From Bryopsis sp. KO-2023 (lineage: Eukaryota; Chlorophyta; Ulvophyceae; Bryopsidales; Bryopsidaceae): a DNA stretch of 64,000 nt. The position numbers and the translations under genes were made by a program. Of the stretch, positions 1 to 10,097 are shown piece by piece; positions within the stretch are counted from its first letter, which is position 1, and the number at the start of each line of letters is the position of its first letter. The stretch is taken from positions 1,922,001 through 1,986,000 of the forward strand of contig BSYQ01000008.1 in assembly GCA_030272585.1 (NCBI GenBank), in the 5' to 3' direction. The notes below the pieces were generated by a model. That model was given only the letters and a program-made list of their open reading frames with translations, did no database searches and was not told the origin of the DNA.

Positions 1-1193
1 ATATGTTGTTTGTTTGTTTGTTTGAATTTCCTGGAGGAGTCATTTATTCATGAATTCAACGCTGATCAGTGTTACATGCTTTTTGATTCTTGTTTTAAAG
101 ACTGCAGAAACAATTTTGGGTATATCTGTGTTTGATTGAACATGGCTTGGCTCATCCCCGTTCGCGATACAATTGTTTTGGTTTCAATGCATGTATGCAG
201 ATCATCAGCAACCATGGCTTGGGGGACTATACCTGTTTGTACAGAATTCGAGTTCACGGAAACGAAATGTGAGGGATCAGTCCCTCCAGACGAAAACACA
301 AGACGCCATGTTTGTGATACCTAAAAATAGATTGTGCTTGGCAGAGAATGACTTAATAGAAAGAGGCTAGAATAGGGTACTAAAATGGATATTATGAAGA
401 TAGGACGGGTGTTGAATACATGACCACGCCATCCCAAATTCATGTTTTTCAAGGGGTTCAGTTTGTATTATGGTGATCGTTTCGCTGTCGGTTTGCGGTT
501 GGGCAACTGTGGCTCGCCAGGCAATGTAATCATTGATTGAGTGAATGAGCTTTCTTTTCTTAAACCCCCCAAAAAATTTGGGGGGCTTGGTGAGTCTTTC
601 GAAATTTGAATTCACAATGGGAACATGTGGCGCAAGGATATAGCAAGAAGGGAAAAGGGGTATATCTTGCTGCAGAAAAGAGACCAAACTGCACTCTTTC
701 GTTGGGTTTTGTTTAATCCTTAATTCCTGATTATAATCCCTAATTAGGGAATTTGGTCCATATTGACAATTCTCAAGTGCAGGAGATAGGACCCAGACAG
801 GGAAGGACTGATGACTTTTTAATGAGAATAATTCTTCAATGGGCTAGCTAAGTTAGCTCATTTCCTGCCTTTTTGTGTATGTGTGTATGGGGGGGGGGTG
901 ATATATATTGACAAAATATCCCCCATTAAGTGATAAGACATTTATCTTGCCAGTGACTGGTCTATGCTTCATCTCACCATTTTTCCGCTCGCTGAGCCCG
1001 CACAACAGGCGCTTGGAAGCTTCCGGTCTTGCATTGCAATCACTTCCATTTTACATAACATAACATATTTTACATGCATAGTTGAACAAAATCCATTCCC
1101 AGGGTCTCATCATGTTACCTTGTTTCTCCGCTTCGTTGAATTGGTAAGGTATGTTGTGTCGTAAAAGAAAACCCACAGCTGCGTTTGCTGCTG
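1..1193. other. intergenic region, left edge
   Basis: No gene recognised. There is a short (TTTG)n run at about 7-24, an AT-rich stretch with a G9 run near 890, and scattered short open frames without domain signatures. A 106-codon minus-strand frame at 367-687 resembles nothing I recognise and has no splice or domain support. Confidence 0.4.
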
Positions 1194-1194
1194 T

Positions 1195-1203
1195 CAATAT
1201 AAA
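1195..1203 (+). promoter_or_regulatory. possible TATA element of the Rieske oxygenase gene
   Basis: An AATATAAAC-like box lies about 40 bp before the chosen start codon at 1243, within sequence that turns GC-richer downstream. The position would allow transcription to begin just before the ATG. This is a weak sequence-only call. Confidence 0.25.
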
Positions 1204-1242
1204 CTCGTCGAGCCGCTGAAGTTGGGCCGCTGAAGTCTGAGA

Positions 1243-3117
1243 ATGCTTCCACTATCATCCCGCTTCCAGGCGACAGCGTGTCGCACTCCCTCCAGCGCGG
1301 TGTGGCGTTCATTTCCACGTAACGCTCTCAGGGACGTGAGTTACTATGGCTGGCGAGCTCCTGTCGCCAAGGCTCGCCCCGGGCACCTCGTCCGAACCAC
1401 GCAACTCGACAAAACCGTCGGGCAAGATGTCCCCCAACCGGAACGATCCGTCGAAACGGACGTCGAACCTTTGGACTGGACCAAGGCTTGGTACCCTGTC
1501 GCGATAGAGAGCGACCTGAACCCGATGGCGCCCAAGCCTATCGAGATCTTGGGTCGGGATATCGTGTTGTGGAACGAGAAGGGCGAGTGGCGGTGTTTCG
1601 AGGACGTGTGCCCGCACAGATTGGCCCCGCTTTCGGAAGGGAGGATCGAGCCGTCGGACGGGAGCTTGATGTGTTCGTATCATGGTTGGAGATTCGACGG
1701 GGGTGGCAATTGCGTCGACATTCCTCAAGTGAAAGCGAAAACACACGAGGAGGGCAGCCCATGCAAAAATAGCAGATCGAAAGTCACGACGTTCCCCACC
1801 AAGGTTGATTCTTCTAATATTGTCGGACGTTTTTTCCCCCTCTCTCAAATCCACCTGCATGCAAATCGGTGGTCAGAGGTGCCAAGGCTCCGCTAATCTG
1901 ATTAATCTAGATGGTTACTAATTTGATTTCGTTTGATAATTCTTATCTTTCTTGTTCACCGATGTCTGTGTTAAACATTTTTTCCCCTCTCTGTTGTTTG
2001 AAATATTGCAAAAGAACAGGTTGTGGATGGGATGGTGTGGGTGTGGCCAGACGCCAGCCCCTCAGCATACATCGACAGCTCGATGAGCGAACCGTTCCGT
2101 ACAGACGTCGACTTTGAAGCCAGCACCACACTCTACCCTTTGTACATGCGTGAGGTGCCCTACTCGTTCGATATCGTAATGGAAAATTCAATGGACCCTT
2201 CCCACGTTGCTTATGCACATCACGGAATTCAAGGAAATCGAGACACCGCGGGGTGGATGGAGGCTAAGGTGGAAAAAGTGCCAGAGGATTCCAAAGCGGC
2301 AATGAGAATTGGCATGAAGTCGTTAATGTTACCCACAGCGCTGAAGCAAGCACCGGAAGAAGGGGATGAGGAGATTGTTCAAACAACAGAAATGGAGTTT
2401 ATCGAACCGGGCACGACGCTGTACTCTGACATGAAAAATGGGAAAGTGTTCATGCACTTGATGATCAACATGACCCCCACTTCTCCAGGAAAATCCAAAC
2501 TTTTCTTCCGGGGGGTGATTATGCAAAGCCTTCCTTGGTTCGTCAAATTGCAGATGAAAATCGCCAGGCCGAAGTGGTTGGTGCATTTAGAGAACAATGC
2601 AGTGTCAGACGGGGACATCGTGTTGCTGAGGCCCCAGGGTCAGACTCTCCGGAAAGCTGCCCAGCAGGGGGAAACATGGAATTCAAAGTACTTCATTCCA
2701 TCGACGGCTGACCTGATGATTGCCAAGTTCAGGAGCTGGTTTCATGGAAAACGAGGGGGCGGGGGGCCGAAACTCCCCAATGGCGACCTCCTGTGTTCGA
2801 GTGTTGAACCCTTGCTGAACAAGGAAGAGATGCTGGATCGTTACCACTCCCACACGAAACACTGCAAAGCGTGTTCCGGGGCCATGCGAAATTTTGGGAT
2901 TTTGGAAAAGTGTGCGAGTGTGGTGGCGGCTGGTCTCGGTGTTTCGATGTTGATGATAGTGCAAGGTTTGAGCAAGAGTGGGGGTGCTGGGGCGGGCCCG
3001 ATCGGAAAAGTTGTGTGTGTTGGGTTGGGGGCTTTGGTGGCACTTTTCGTTTCGATCAAATCGAAACAAATGAAGCAGAAGTTTGTGTATACTGGGTACG
3101 ATCACTGGGCCACATAG
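1243..3117 (+). CDS. Rieske non-haem iron oxygenase, PAO/PTC52/TIC55 type (2 exons)
   Basis: Exon 1 is 1243-1803 and exon 2 is 2020-3117. The 216-bp GT-AG intron is phase 0, and the join gives 552 aa. The first ~75 residues are rich in Ser, Arg, Thr and Ala, like a plastid transit peptide. The Rieske [2Fe-2S] site is C123-P-H125 with C144-S-Y-H147. The mononuclear iron motif follows as N243-x2-D246-x2-H249-x4-H254. Near the C-terminus are the family's HCKAC (C-x2-C) redox motif and two hydrophobic segments that should anchor it in a plastid membrane. Known relatives are pheophorbide a oxygenase (chlorophyll breakdown), PTC52 (protochlorophyllide-linked) and TIC55. The substrate cannot be chosen from sequence alone. 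No bipartite signal peptide is evident at this start, which fits a two-membrane plastid or a missed upstream exon. Confidence 0.88.
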
Positions 3118-4327
3118 CAAAATCAAGCCGTTTCGTTTTCTTGAAAAAGAAACTTTGTTCGAAGGTGGGCTGGTTTTCGATGAAATCTCTTTATCGTTTC
3201 ATCGGTGGTTGATTTTTTCATTCTTTGTTGTTGTTACTGTTAGGGTTCTTTGTTGTATTCTGACAGGTGTGTACGTGTTAGGGATTTTTTTACCTCTGTT
3301 TGAATTTAAATTGACTTTTGTTGAAGTGGGGAGCAATTTATCACGTTAATTTGGTTAAGACATCTTTATGAGGGGAACAATTCGCTCCCCCCAAACCCTG
3401 AAAGCTATGGGTGGTGACAGATATGTCTGGAAGAATTGGTACAGTCGAAGTTGATTTAGTTTTGATCCGATGAAAGGTATCACAGGCTGTCGCCCTGTCG
3501 CACAGGTGCCCGATGCGGATCTGGCAACTTGGCTGAGGTGTTTCGAAGAAAAATTTTAATTTGTTGGTTCTTCTGGGTTTCTTTACGAATGTTCTCCTCA
3601 TTGTTCTAGGGGCTGTTCAACTGCTGGCCTCTGAAAAAAAAAATGCAAAATATGAATATGAGCGTGGCAATTCAATGTCTGCTTTTTGAATGTGTTTGGC
3701 CTCTTCCCCTGGCTTTGTCACAATCCTCCTGAGCTCAGGTGGAATTCAACCAATTTGAGATAGTCAAATCAAGGAAGAAAAATTGAAAACCTCGATACAG
3801 ATTTTAGGAGCTTTCTTGGCCTTGATAATATTTCTCTTCTCAACAAAAAAAGAAGTGGGGGATATAGTATCTTGATGGGGAATCAACTGGGGTTCGAATC
3901 CCCTGGGCACCATTTCAATTGGAATAAGAAAAACAATGTCCTCTTTTGATGAACTCAGACTCGTGCATTTTCCACCCTTTCAGTAGTTGAGTCTCAATCT
4001 ACTGTGCAGCCAAGAAAATCCGTTGGCTGGGTAGGGGATTCAAGTTTTTTCAACTTAAAAAATAATTTGGCTGAGATGGGACATTGTTTTTACAGTAATT
4101 ATTATTAGTAATTGCTTTGCTTCTCTCCTGGCAGATTTCCAGACCAATCGAGGGTTTATGATTCAGGATTTGTTTTCAAAACACAAAGAAAAACACTTTC
4201 TCAGAAGGAATTTCCAATCAGGTTTTTAGCTTTATCTTAAATGCAACCGTGGAGAGTGTTCAAGAAATGTTTATGCCGAGCAGGATATTTTCTCATATTT
4301 TTGGATGAATCACCCCGTTGTGCATGG
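3118..4327. other. intergenic region between oxygenase gene and retrotransposon nest
   Basis: AT-rich, no supported gene. It includes the 3' untranslated region of the oxygenase gene, and a tRNA T-arm-like stretch at 3886-3912 listed separately. Confidence 0.5.
3886..3912 (+). other. tRNA 3'-end-like relic (T-arm, acceptor, CCA)
   Basis: A B-box-like GGTTCGAATCC sits in a 4-bp GGGG/CCCC stem and is followed by TGGGCAC and then CCA. No matching 5' acceptor (GTGCCCA) or anticodon arm is found upstream, so this is not an intact tRNA gene. Nuclear tRNA genes do not normally encode CCA, so a reverse-transcribed tRNA end or a tRNA-derived retroelement relic is more likely than a broken gene. Chance similarity is possible. 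Confidence 0.3.
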
Positions 4328-4331
4328 CCTT
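4328..4331. repeat. target-site duplication of element A, left copy (CCTT)
   Basis: The same four bases CCTT lie at 34159-34162, directly outside the other LTR of element A. This marks the insertion limits of the whole nest. Confidence 0.7.
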
Positions 4332-4605
4332 TGTTGTGTAAAGTTTGAACTGTACACGATAATAGAACAAAACGTTCGCAGACGAGGTTGCTCCGTAAAC
4401 TCAAAACAAATAAGGCATCTCTTACAACAACAACAGCCCCTATAAGTATCGCCCCTTTCACTTTCCGACCACAAACGTTCAACACACCACAACCACAAGT
4501 TCCTCCCGTCATCACAACTCGGCCATTCAGCCGCAAACACCCACGCGTCTCATTTCGTCCCATTTCCCCTTCTCATCTAACTACCGACTCTATTTTTTCA
4601 CCACA
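4332..4605 (-). repeat. 3' LTR of element A
   Basis: It matches 33885-34158 along its whole 274 bp by eye. In element sense it starts TGTGGTG and ends CACAACA, near-perfect short terminal inverted repeats of the TG...CA type. The purine-rich stretch just upstream in element sense (4606-4627) is the candidate polypurine tract. Confidence 0.92.
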
Positions 4606-4627
4606 CGCTTCCCTGCGCTTTCTTTCT

Positions 4628-7543
4628 CTAACCGTTCACAGGAAAAACAAAATCAGAGTGAACTCTAATCACTTGGTGTGGCATGGACACCTTCAAAATA
4701 GTTCTAGATTCCCTTCCTACAATAAGTCCTGGTCCGATCCAATAAGGATCGAATTTATGCTGTTTACGAGTTTCCCTTTTGAAATCGTACACGTAAACTC
4801 TCTGCCCGTTCTTCCATTCTCGTTCTCGCAAGCCCTTGCGATATTTCGCATTCACCTTTTGTCTGTGAGCCATCATACGTTGAACTGCGACTTCCCACGT
4901 AGATGGCCCTGCTTGCCTGAGTTCTGTCGGAGTAAACTGCGTCACTCTATTCACCATAGTATCTAAAGCCCTTTGCGCCTGTTCTAATACACTTTCCCAG
5001 TCCCGAGTTTTCGTCGCCAACATCAACCGACGAATACGACTAATCACATTCTGGTTAGCACGTTCCACAAGGCCGTTGGATTTATGTGAATATGGTGGCA
5101 CATAAATCCTTTCGATACCTTGTGCAATGCAATATCCAGTATATGCCCAAGACCAAAAACAACTGGCGTTATCGGTCATTGCATTTTTTATTTTCCCAAA
5201 TTTGACCTCCCACTCTTTTAACGCTGCCACCGCTGCCGCTGCCGAATTGAGTTTGCAGGCACGAACTAGTGTCTGTCGCGTAAGAGCATCAACTAAAACT
5301 ATAAAAAATTTATTACCTGCAGCAGACTTCTGAATTGGCCCCACAAAATCTAAGGCAACCACCGCATTCGGAGCTGTCGAATGCTGGACATAACCCAACT
5401 CCGCGCATGGTGTTCTTTTTTGAAAACGCTGACACACCTCACACGCCGACACTCTTCGTTTTATTTCTTCGTATGAAAAACCCTTTTTCAGCCTCTGTTC
5501 GCGAGCCCACGACTGGTAGATACCCACATGTCCCTGATGTATCTCTCGCCAATCTTTTTCCGTCGATTTAACTGTCGCGGCATGTACCTTTTTTCCTTCT
5601 TCAAAACGTGATAACAAATCAGGAACCACGTTGGCCGCCCCCGGAATAAATCTGACATCAGGAGCGACCGCCAATATTTTATCAAGCCGCCTCTTGATAA
5701 AATCACTAGTGTTAGCTGGATTCATAAAGCTTTGCACGGAGGAATTATCCGTCATTACAATTACTTGCTGACTAAAAATCCATGGCCTGAACGCATCCAG
5801 CGCCCGTAACAAAGCTTCCAATTCCAACTCATTAGACATTTTGTGTCTAAATGACTTATCCCAAGTCCCACTAGCACACTTTATTATTTTCTGTTTATTT
5901 AATAAAACTGACCCCCACCCATACTTTGAAGCGTCTACAGACACAACAAAGGACTGAGAATCCTTGTCAACATAACTGCAACGCACCGTGTGTGCATGTA
6001 AAAAGGTCAAAAATTCTTTCCAAATCACCTCACTCGACAACAATTCCGCCTGCTGCAAACTTTCCAGCGCTTTCTGCCCTTGATAAACGAAACGTGCCAA
6101 CTGATTAAACCACCCTCTCACCGAACGCCACTCAGTTTTGGTTACTGGCTTCTTCAATGTTTCCAGCTTATTCCAAAGCTTTGCACCCGGCGTCATTCCT
6201 TGCGTAGATAATTTTATCCCCAAAAATTCGAACTCAGTTTGAAAGAAGGCACACTTTTTGTATCCTACAGTCCAGCCATCCCTCTGTAATTCGTCCAGCA
6301 AAATTCGCAGGTCTCTTTTATGTTGTGCCTTATTTCCCGACAGCAAAATAACATCATCCAAATAAGATAAAATCTGAGAATTCATTCTTTTTTGAGCCCG
6401 TACTATAGCGGTCCTGATTGCCCGAGTAAACTCAAAACTGGCATTAGAGTACCCTTGCGGAAGCCTATTCCACACATACCAACGATTTTTGCATTGCAAG
6501 CCCATAAATCGAGACGCATCAGCATGCATCTTCACTTGAAAATAAGCGTCCTTCAAATCGAGGGAGCTGCCAATCGAAAATGGTTTAACTCCAGCAATCG
6601 AATGCTCAACAGTTGGCAGCTGACAAGGCCTTTTCCCGATACATGCATTAAGTCTTCGAAAATCAGAAACCCACCGAGTCAGGGTTTTGTCTTTTTTCGG
6701 TATACCAAAAATTGGAATCAGAAATGGTTCCTCATGTACCTCTCGAACGATGCCCTGGCTCTCCCACTCCTGAATTTGGGACCAGAGCTTTTCCTCCTCT
6801 GCTGGGCCACTGAGTAAAGACTTAGCATGCTCTTGAGGAGGGGGCAAAAACTCGAAAGGCAATGGTCCCACTGTGTGAGACTTGCAGCAACCCAAGGTAT
6901 TCGAAAACACCTCTGGAAATTCTCGAATTAATTCCACCACGTCAGGATCCGGGGTAATTCTTGGTTCTGTAGCTGGCTCTGGAAGGGGAGGCACGAGAGA
7001 GGCACGAGTAGGACAGGTGGTAGGTGCTGGGGCTGCTGGGAGAGAGGAAATCTTCCCGGCCAACTCCGGGGGGAGGCGGAAAGGACAGGTGGAGGGACGA
7101 GAGGGAATCGGGAACGAGGAGGGGGAGTCGGGGACGACGAAGGAGGACAGGGAGGAACGAGCGGAGCAGAGGGTCATCCGGGGAGTGAGGTGGAGGGGGC
7201 GGGAGGTGGTGTTGGTCAGAGTGCCCCAGATGCGGCGGCCATCGAACTTGACACGAAAATGGACGCCACAGAGGGGGAGGGAGTCGACGAGGTCGGAGAG
7301 GGAACCAGGAGGAAGGCGGAGGGGGAGGGTGAGGCTACGGCTGGAATGAGGAGGGAGGACCCAACTGCGGCCGAAGGGGAAGTGGAGACGGAGGTGATGG
7401 TAAAAGGGGGAAAAGGGAGGGGTCTCAGTGTAGGTGAGAGGGGGGGAGGGGGAAGGGGAAGGGGGAAGGGGAGGGGGGAGGGGGGGGGTCCCGGTGGCCG
7501 GGGGGGCCACCGGGACAGGGTTCAGTTTTTTGACCGAAGCCAC
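4628..7543 (-). CDS. pol: element A pol: reverse transcriptase, RNase H, integrase
   Basis: Open frame of 971 codons. Translation most likely enters it by -1 frameshifting at 7525-7531, giving 965 pol residues after the slip. A Pro-rich linker comes first. Then follow the reverse transcriptase with the catalytic YLDD box, RNase H (VDASKYGWG, ELELEALL and MTDNSS carry the acidic residues) and integrase. The integrase has an H-x2-H/C-x2-C zinc-binding region (IHQGH and CEVCQ), and catalytic acidic residues in LDFVGP, MTDNAS and GLVERAN. A small SH3-like C-terminal segment ends about 25 bp before the 3' LTR. The frame is intact. It differs strongly from the pol of element B, so A belongs to another lineage. 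I do not assign a clade. Confidence 0.9.
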   Translation of the reverse strand: MASVKKLNPVPVAPPATGTPPLPPPLPPSPSPSPPLTYTETPPFSPFYHHLRLHFPFGRSWVLPPHSSRSLTLPLRLPPGSLSDLVDSLPLCGVHFRVKFDGRRIWGTLTNTTSRPLHLTPRMTLCSARSSLSSFVVPDSPSSFPIPSRPSTCPFRLPPELAGKISSLPAAPAPTTCPTRASLVPPLPEPATEPRITPDPDVVELIREFPEVFSNTLGCCKSHTVGPLPFEFLPPPQEHAKSLLSGPAEEEKLWSQIQEWESQGIVREVHEEPFLIPIFGIPKKDKTLTRWVSDFRRLNACIGKRPCQLPTVEHSIAGVKPFSIGSSLDLKDAYFQVKMHADASRFMGLQCKNRWYVWNRLPQGYSNASFEFTRAIRTAIVRAQKRMNSQILSYLDDVILLSGNKAQHKRDLRILLDELQRDGWTVGYKKCAFFQTEFEFLGIKLSTQGMTPGAKLWNKLETLKKPVTKTEWRSVRGWFNQLARFVYQGQKALESLQQAELLSSEVIWKEFLTFLHAHTVRCSYVDKDSQSFVVSVDASKYGWGSVLLNKQKIIKCASGTWDKSFRHKMSNELELEALLRALDAFRPWIFSQQVIVMTDNSSVQSFMNPANTSDFIKRRLDKILAVAPDVRFIPGAANVVPDLLSRFEEGKKVHAATVKSTEKDWREIHQGHVGIYQSWAREQRLKKGFSYEEIKRRVSACEVCQRFQKRTPCAELGYVQHSTAPNAVVALDFVGPIQKSAAGNKFFIVLVDALTRQTLVRACKLNSAAAAVAALKEWEVKFGKIKNAMTDNASCFWSWAYTGYCIAQGIERIYVPPYSHKSNGLVERANQNVISRIRRLMLATKTRDWESVLEQAQRALDTMVNRVTQFTPTELRQAGPSTWEVAVQRMMAHRQKVNAKYRKGLREREWKNGQRVYVYDFKRETRKQHKFDPYWIGPGLIVGRESRTILKVSMPHQVIRVHSDFVFPVNG
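7488..7516 (-). promoter_or_regulatory. frameshift-stimulating stem-loop of element A
   Basis: A perfect 12-bp GC-rich stem (arms GTCCCGGTGGCC and GGCCACCGGGAC) closes a 5-nt loop. It starts 8 nt after the slippery heptamer at 7525-7531, the usual spacing for -1 ribosomal frameshifting. Confidence 0.85.
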
Positions 7544-7901
7544 AACTGACAGAAGGGCAGGTCAGTGGGGAGGGAACAGGAGGAGGAGGACAGGTTGTGG
7601 AGCACCACCTTGAAGGTTCCAGCTCGATCGACGCCCGAGGAAAGCACGTGGAGGTGGTACTTCTGGGCCAGCTGGGGGTGGATTTGAACATGGCACAGGT
7701 CAGCATTGGTTAGGGAGGCGTCTGTAGGAACAGCGAGGGTGGAGCCGGCAGGAATCGATAGAGGTGAGAGAGTGGAGAGGAGGCGCACAGGAGGAGAGGT
7801 GGAGGACACCCTATCGCAGTGGACGACAGGAGAATGGGCGCGTGATAACAACCGGCGGGAACAGTCAACCAAAAATCCATGTTGTTCCAGGAATGGGAAG
7901 C
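7522..7901 (-). CDS. element A protease, C-terminal part (cut off by B1)
   Basis: This continues the protease domain after the B1 insertion. It opens with FLEQHGF, the second half of the LG-x2-FL signature that ends retroviral-type aspartic proteases; the first half lies just beyond B1 at 15846. It ends at the TGA at 7522-7524 within the frameshift signal. An apparent ATG-led frame reaching 7968 borrows its start from the B1 LTR and is not the native start. Confidence 0.85.
7525..7531 (-). promoter_or_regulatory. -1 frameshift slippery site A AAA AAC (element A pro/pol)
   Basis: On the minus strand the gag-protease frame reads TCA AAA AAC TGA, so the classical heptamer A AAA AAC is in register and is followed at once by a stop (7522-7524). 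A one-base backward slip gives CTG AAC CCT, which is exactly the pol frame. This heptamer type is well known from retroviral gag-pro junctions. Confidence 0.88.
7897..7901. repeat. target-site duplication of B1, left copy (GAAGC)
   Basis: GAAGC also occurs at 15841-15845, immediately outside the other LTR of B1. Confidence 0.92.
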
Positions 7902-8463
7902 TGAAACGGATTCTTTTTTTCCCGAGGCTGAATGCTTCCAGCCGCCACTTAACCCGTTCTTCACACACGTTGGGAGACGACCAGAAGTTCTGTAAGAAAG
8001 GTCTGAGACACGAGAGTATACAACTGAATCTTATTTCAACAAGCTTGTTCTTTACAACGATCCCCAGCCTTTTATACTCTCAGCCCAGAGCTTCTAGAAA
8101 ACTCCCAGCCCATCTCCTAACCTTACAAATACTAGCTATCATCTAGCTCTCCTCAAAACGTCTCTATCATTTCTCAGCTCAGCCCTTCTAGCCAGAGCTC
8201 CGACTAACCCTTTATAACCCTTGATAACCTCTAGACTAAGGACCCAGACTGAAGCTCCTTCCAGTCTGACTCCCAAACTCTCAGCCATCTGAGACCTGAC
8301 ACTGAATATACTGAACCTGGTTCGAACTCTTTTCACTACGTTTCAGCCTCTCATTGAGCATCACGTAACTACCCCATTCCAGTCAGTCCGCGACTACCTG
8401 GAACTCTCAGACTGTAACCTCTGTTTTCCGCCTAGATCTTCGCCTACTAAGTCAGCCGTTTCA
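7902..8463 (-). repeat. 3' LTR of B1
   Basis: 562 bp, matches 15279-15840 by eye; ends TGAAACGG...CCGTTTCA. It carries TATAAAAG in element sense. An ATG-led frame near its 3' end (MCEERVK...) runs out of the LTR into the protease of element A in frame. Confidence 0.95.
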
Positions 8464-8476
8464 CTCCTCCCCCCTT
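8464..8476 (-). promoter_or_regulatory. polypurine tract of B1
   Basis: AAGGGGGGAGGAG in element sense directly abuts the 3' LTR, where plus-strand synthesis of LTR elements is primed. Identical tracts lie at 17167-17179 (B2) and 31586-31598 (B3). Confidence 0.85.
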
Positions 8477-8983
8477 AGAGAGAGATCGCTGACCCAGCGA
8501 TGTTCTGTACACTAAGATCGTATTGCACGTCTCACCAGAACTGCCAAGTTAACTAACTCGCTTATTCTGAGAATACCTCTGATATAGCTGTAAGCAATAT
8601 TCTCCGACGTTTTCCGTAACAACTTCCCGATTGCGACTTGAGCTGAATGTTGGTTTCTGCTTATGGTTACTACTGCCGCTGTGACATCCCATCCCAGCCC
8701 GTTCACACATAAACCCAACCCTGTTCAATAGACTTCACAGCCCATACTGGAAATCACACAGTTTCAGCTTCAGTCAAACTGTAATTTTCACAAGTGTTTC
8801 TACACACCCAGCATGTTAATTGTTTTCCAGAAATTCCCTTTTACCCTCACTTGATCCATTCACTGTTCTTTTCCTTTTCTTCCACAAACAAAATAAAATA
8901 AAATTCAAACACCCAAATACCAATAGAAAATCATATTTCACTCTTGATCCTATATATTTTTTTTTTTATATATTCAACTCAAC
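8477..8983 (-). other. 3' untranslated region of B1
   Basis: About 500 bp between ORF3 and the polypurine tract. It contains an A/T run near 8955-8970 in which AT-rich palindromic sequence surrounds an A-tract. Only short frames of about 70-90 codons without domains are seen. The same region occurs in B2 and B3. Confidence 0.5.
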
Positions 8984-10003
8984 TCAGGCTTTTCTGAGTT
9001 TCACATTTCTGGATCCCCCTGAACTTCCAGGAGGTTTCCTTTTCTTTCCTTCGGGTCCACTGTCTCCGCCTGGCTCATTGACGACCCAATCCCCATCGTA
9101 ATCCGTTGGTTCTGCCTCGTCTTCGGCTGCCTCGAATTTTCTCAGGGGACCCACGGTCCGCTTGGCCTTCAGATACACTCCCCGAGTATAATCCGAACCC
9201 AGCTTGAAGCCTAAGGCGCAGAGTTTACAGGTTTCCGAGTGTATCACCATTGGTGGCCCTGTTTCAGCTGGTACCCACATTCTCCGCCAGTCTCGTTTCT
9301 CCTCATCGACTTCCAGACTGATACTCAGCCACACCCGATCCCGACACCCGATATTCGAGCACACCCAGTGCCGTTGGCAGTCTTCTCCGGTCGGCTGACA
9401 GTTGCTGCTCGGGGTGCGACAAAACACGCAAGTGTGTTTTTCCCCCTCTTCGTGCTTCACTTCTCCGCTTGGTTTTCCCGACATGGCCTCCACCATACTC
9501 TTCAACAAATCTACCTGGCCCTTGAGCTGCTGGTTCCGCATTTGCTCCTCCCGCAGCTTGTCTTCGACCCCGTCGAGCTTGTGGCGCATTTCCTCATCTG
9601 CCCCCTCCATCAGCAGCTTTTCCGCCTCTCTTTTCGCCGCATCCGCTGAAGTTTCCGCCATCGCCAATTTTACGCTGAGGTCCTCATTTTCCGCCAAATA
9701 TTTCGCCCTGTCGTCGAGCAACCGGGTGCGTTCAGCCTCCCAGCTATCTCTTTCCGCCTGAAATCCCCCCTCTTCTTCCAACTCGGCAATCTTTTGCTTG
9801 AGTTGTTCTTTTTCCTCCTCCAGCTTTGCCATTTTTTCCAGGGCCTCCTGCTCATCTCTTTCTTGGATTCTTTCCAATCTGGCCCCTTCCTTCAGGTACT
9901 CCTCCAGCATTTTGTTGATCCTTTCCGACACTCCCTCGATCGCTCCAGCATTCTTTTTAATCTCCTCCAACAGTGCTTTGACTCCTCCACCAAACTCAAC
10001 CAT
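8984..10003 (-). CDS. B1 ORF3: coiled-coil, Cys/His-rich protein of unknown function
   Basis: 339 aa from the ATG at 10003, 94 nt after the pol stop and in a different frame. The region upstream is also open but has no better start. Residues ~1-180 are a long charged coiled coil (heptads rich in Leu, Glu, Lys). A Cys/His-rich segment follows, with HTCVFC, C-x6-C-x3-H and CKLC motifs that could bind zinc. The C-terminus is Gly/Ser/Lys-rich and basic. The frame is intact in B3 and broken by one base in B2. An ORF after pol sits where envelope-like genes sit in some LTR elements, but there is no signal peptide or membrane segment. A nucleic-acid-binding or assembly role is only a guess. Confidence 0.8.
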   Translation of the reverse strand: MVEFGGGVKALLEEIKKNAGAIEGVSERINKMLEEYLKEGARLERIQERDEQEALEKMAKLEEEKEQLKQKIAELEEEGGFQAERDSWEAERTRLLDDRAKYLAENEDLSVKLAMAETSADAAKREAEKLLMEGADEEMRHKLDGVEDKLREEQMRNQQLKGQVDLLKSMVEAMSGKPSGEVKHEEGEKHTCVFCRTPSSNCQPTGEDCQRHWVCSNIGCRDRVWLSISLEVDEEKRDWRRMWVPAETGPPMVIHSETCKLCALGFKLGSDYTRGVYLKAKRTVGPLRKFEAAEDEAEPTDYDGDWVVNEPGGDSGPEGKKRKPPGSSGGSRNVKLRKA

Positions 10004-10097
10004 GTTGTCTGCTTTCTTTTTCTTTTTCGAACTCCAAACTGTCTCTCGCACACACTCGCACTCGCACACACTCAACCCGAACTCAGGAAAACAGGAG

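Noticed and set aside
3838-3912. Intact tRNA gene ending at 3912
   Set aside because: No 5' acceptor partner, D-arm or anticodon arm; only the T-arm and 3' end fit.
3886-3912. Minus-strand primer-binding site of another LTR element
   Set aside because: No LTR-like CA end precedes it and no internal element sequence follows at lower coordinates.
6882-7549. Plus-strand Gly/Arg-rich frames over element A pol start
   Set aside because: Antisense of the Pro-rich linker of pol; simple-sequence artefact.
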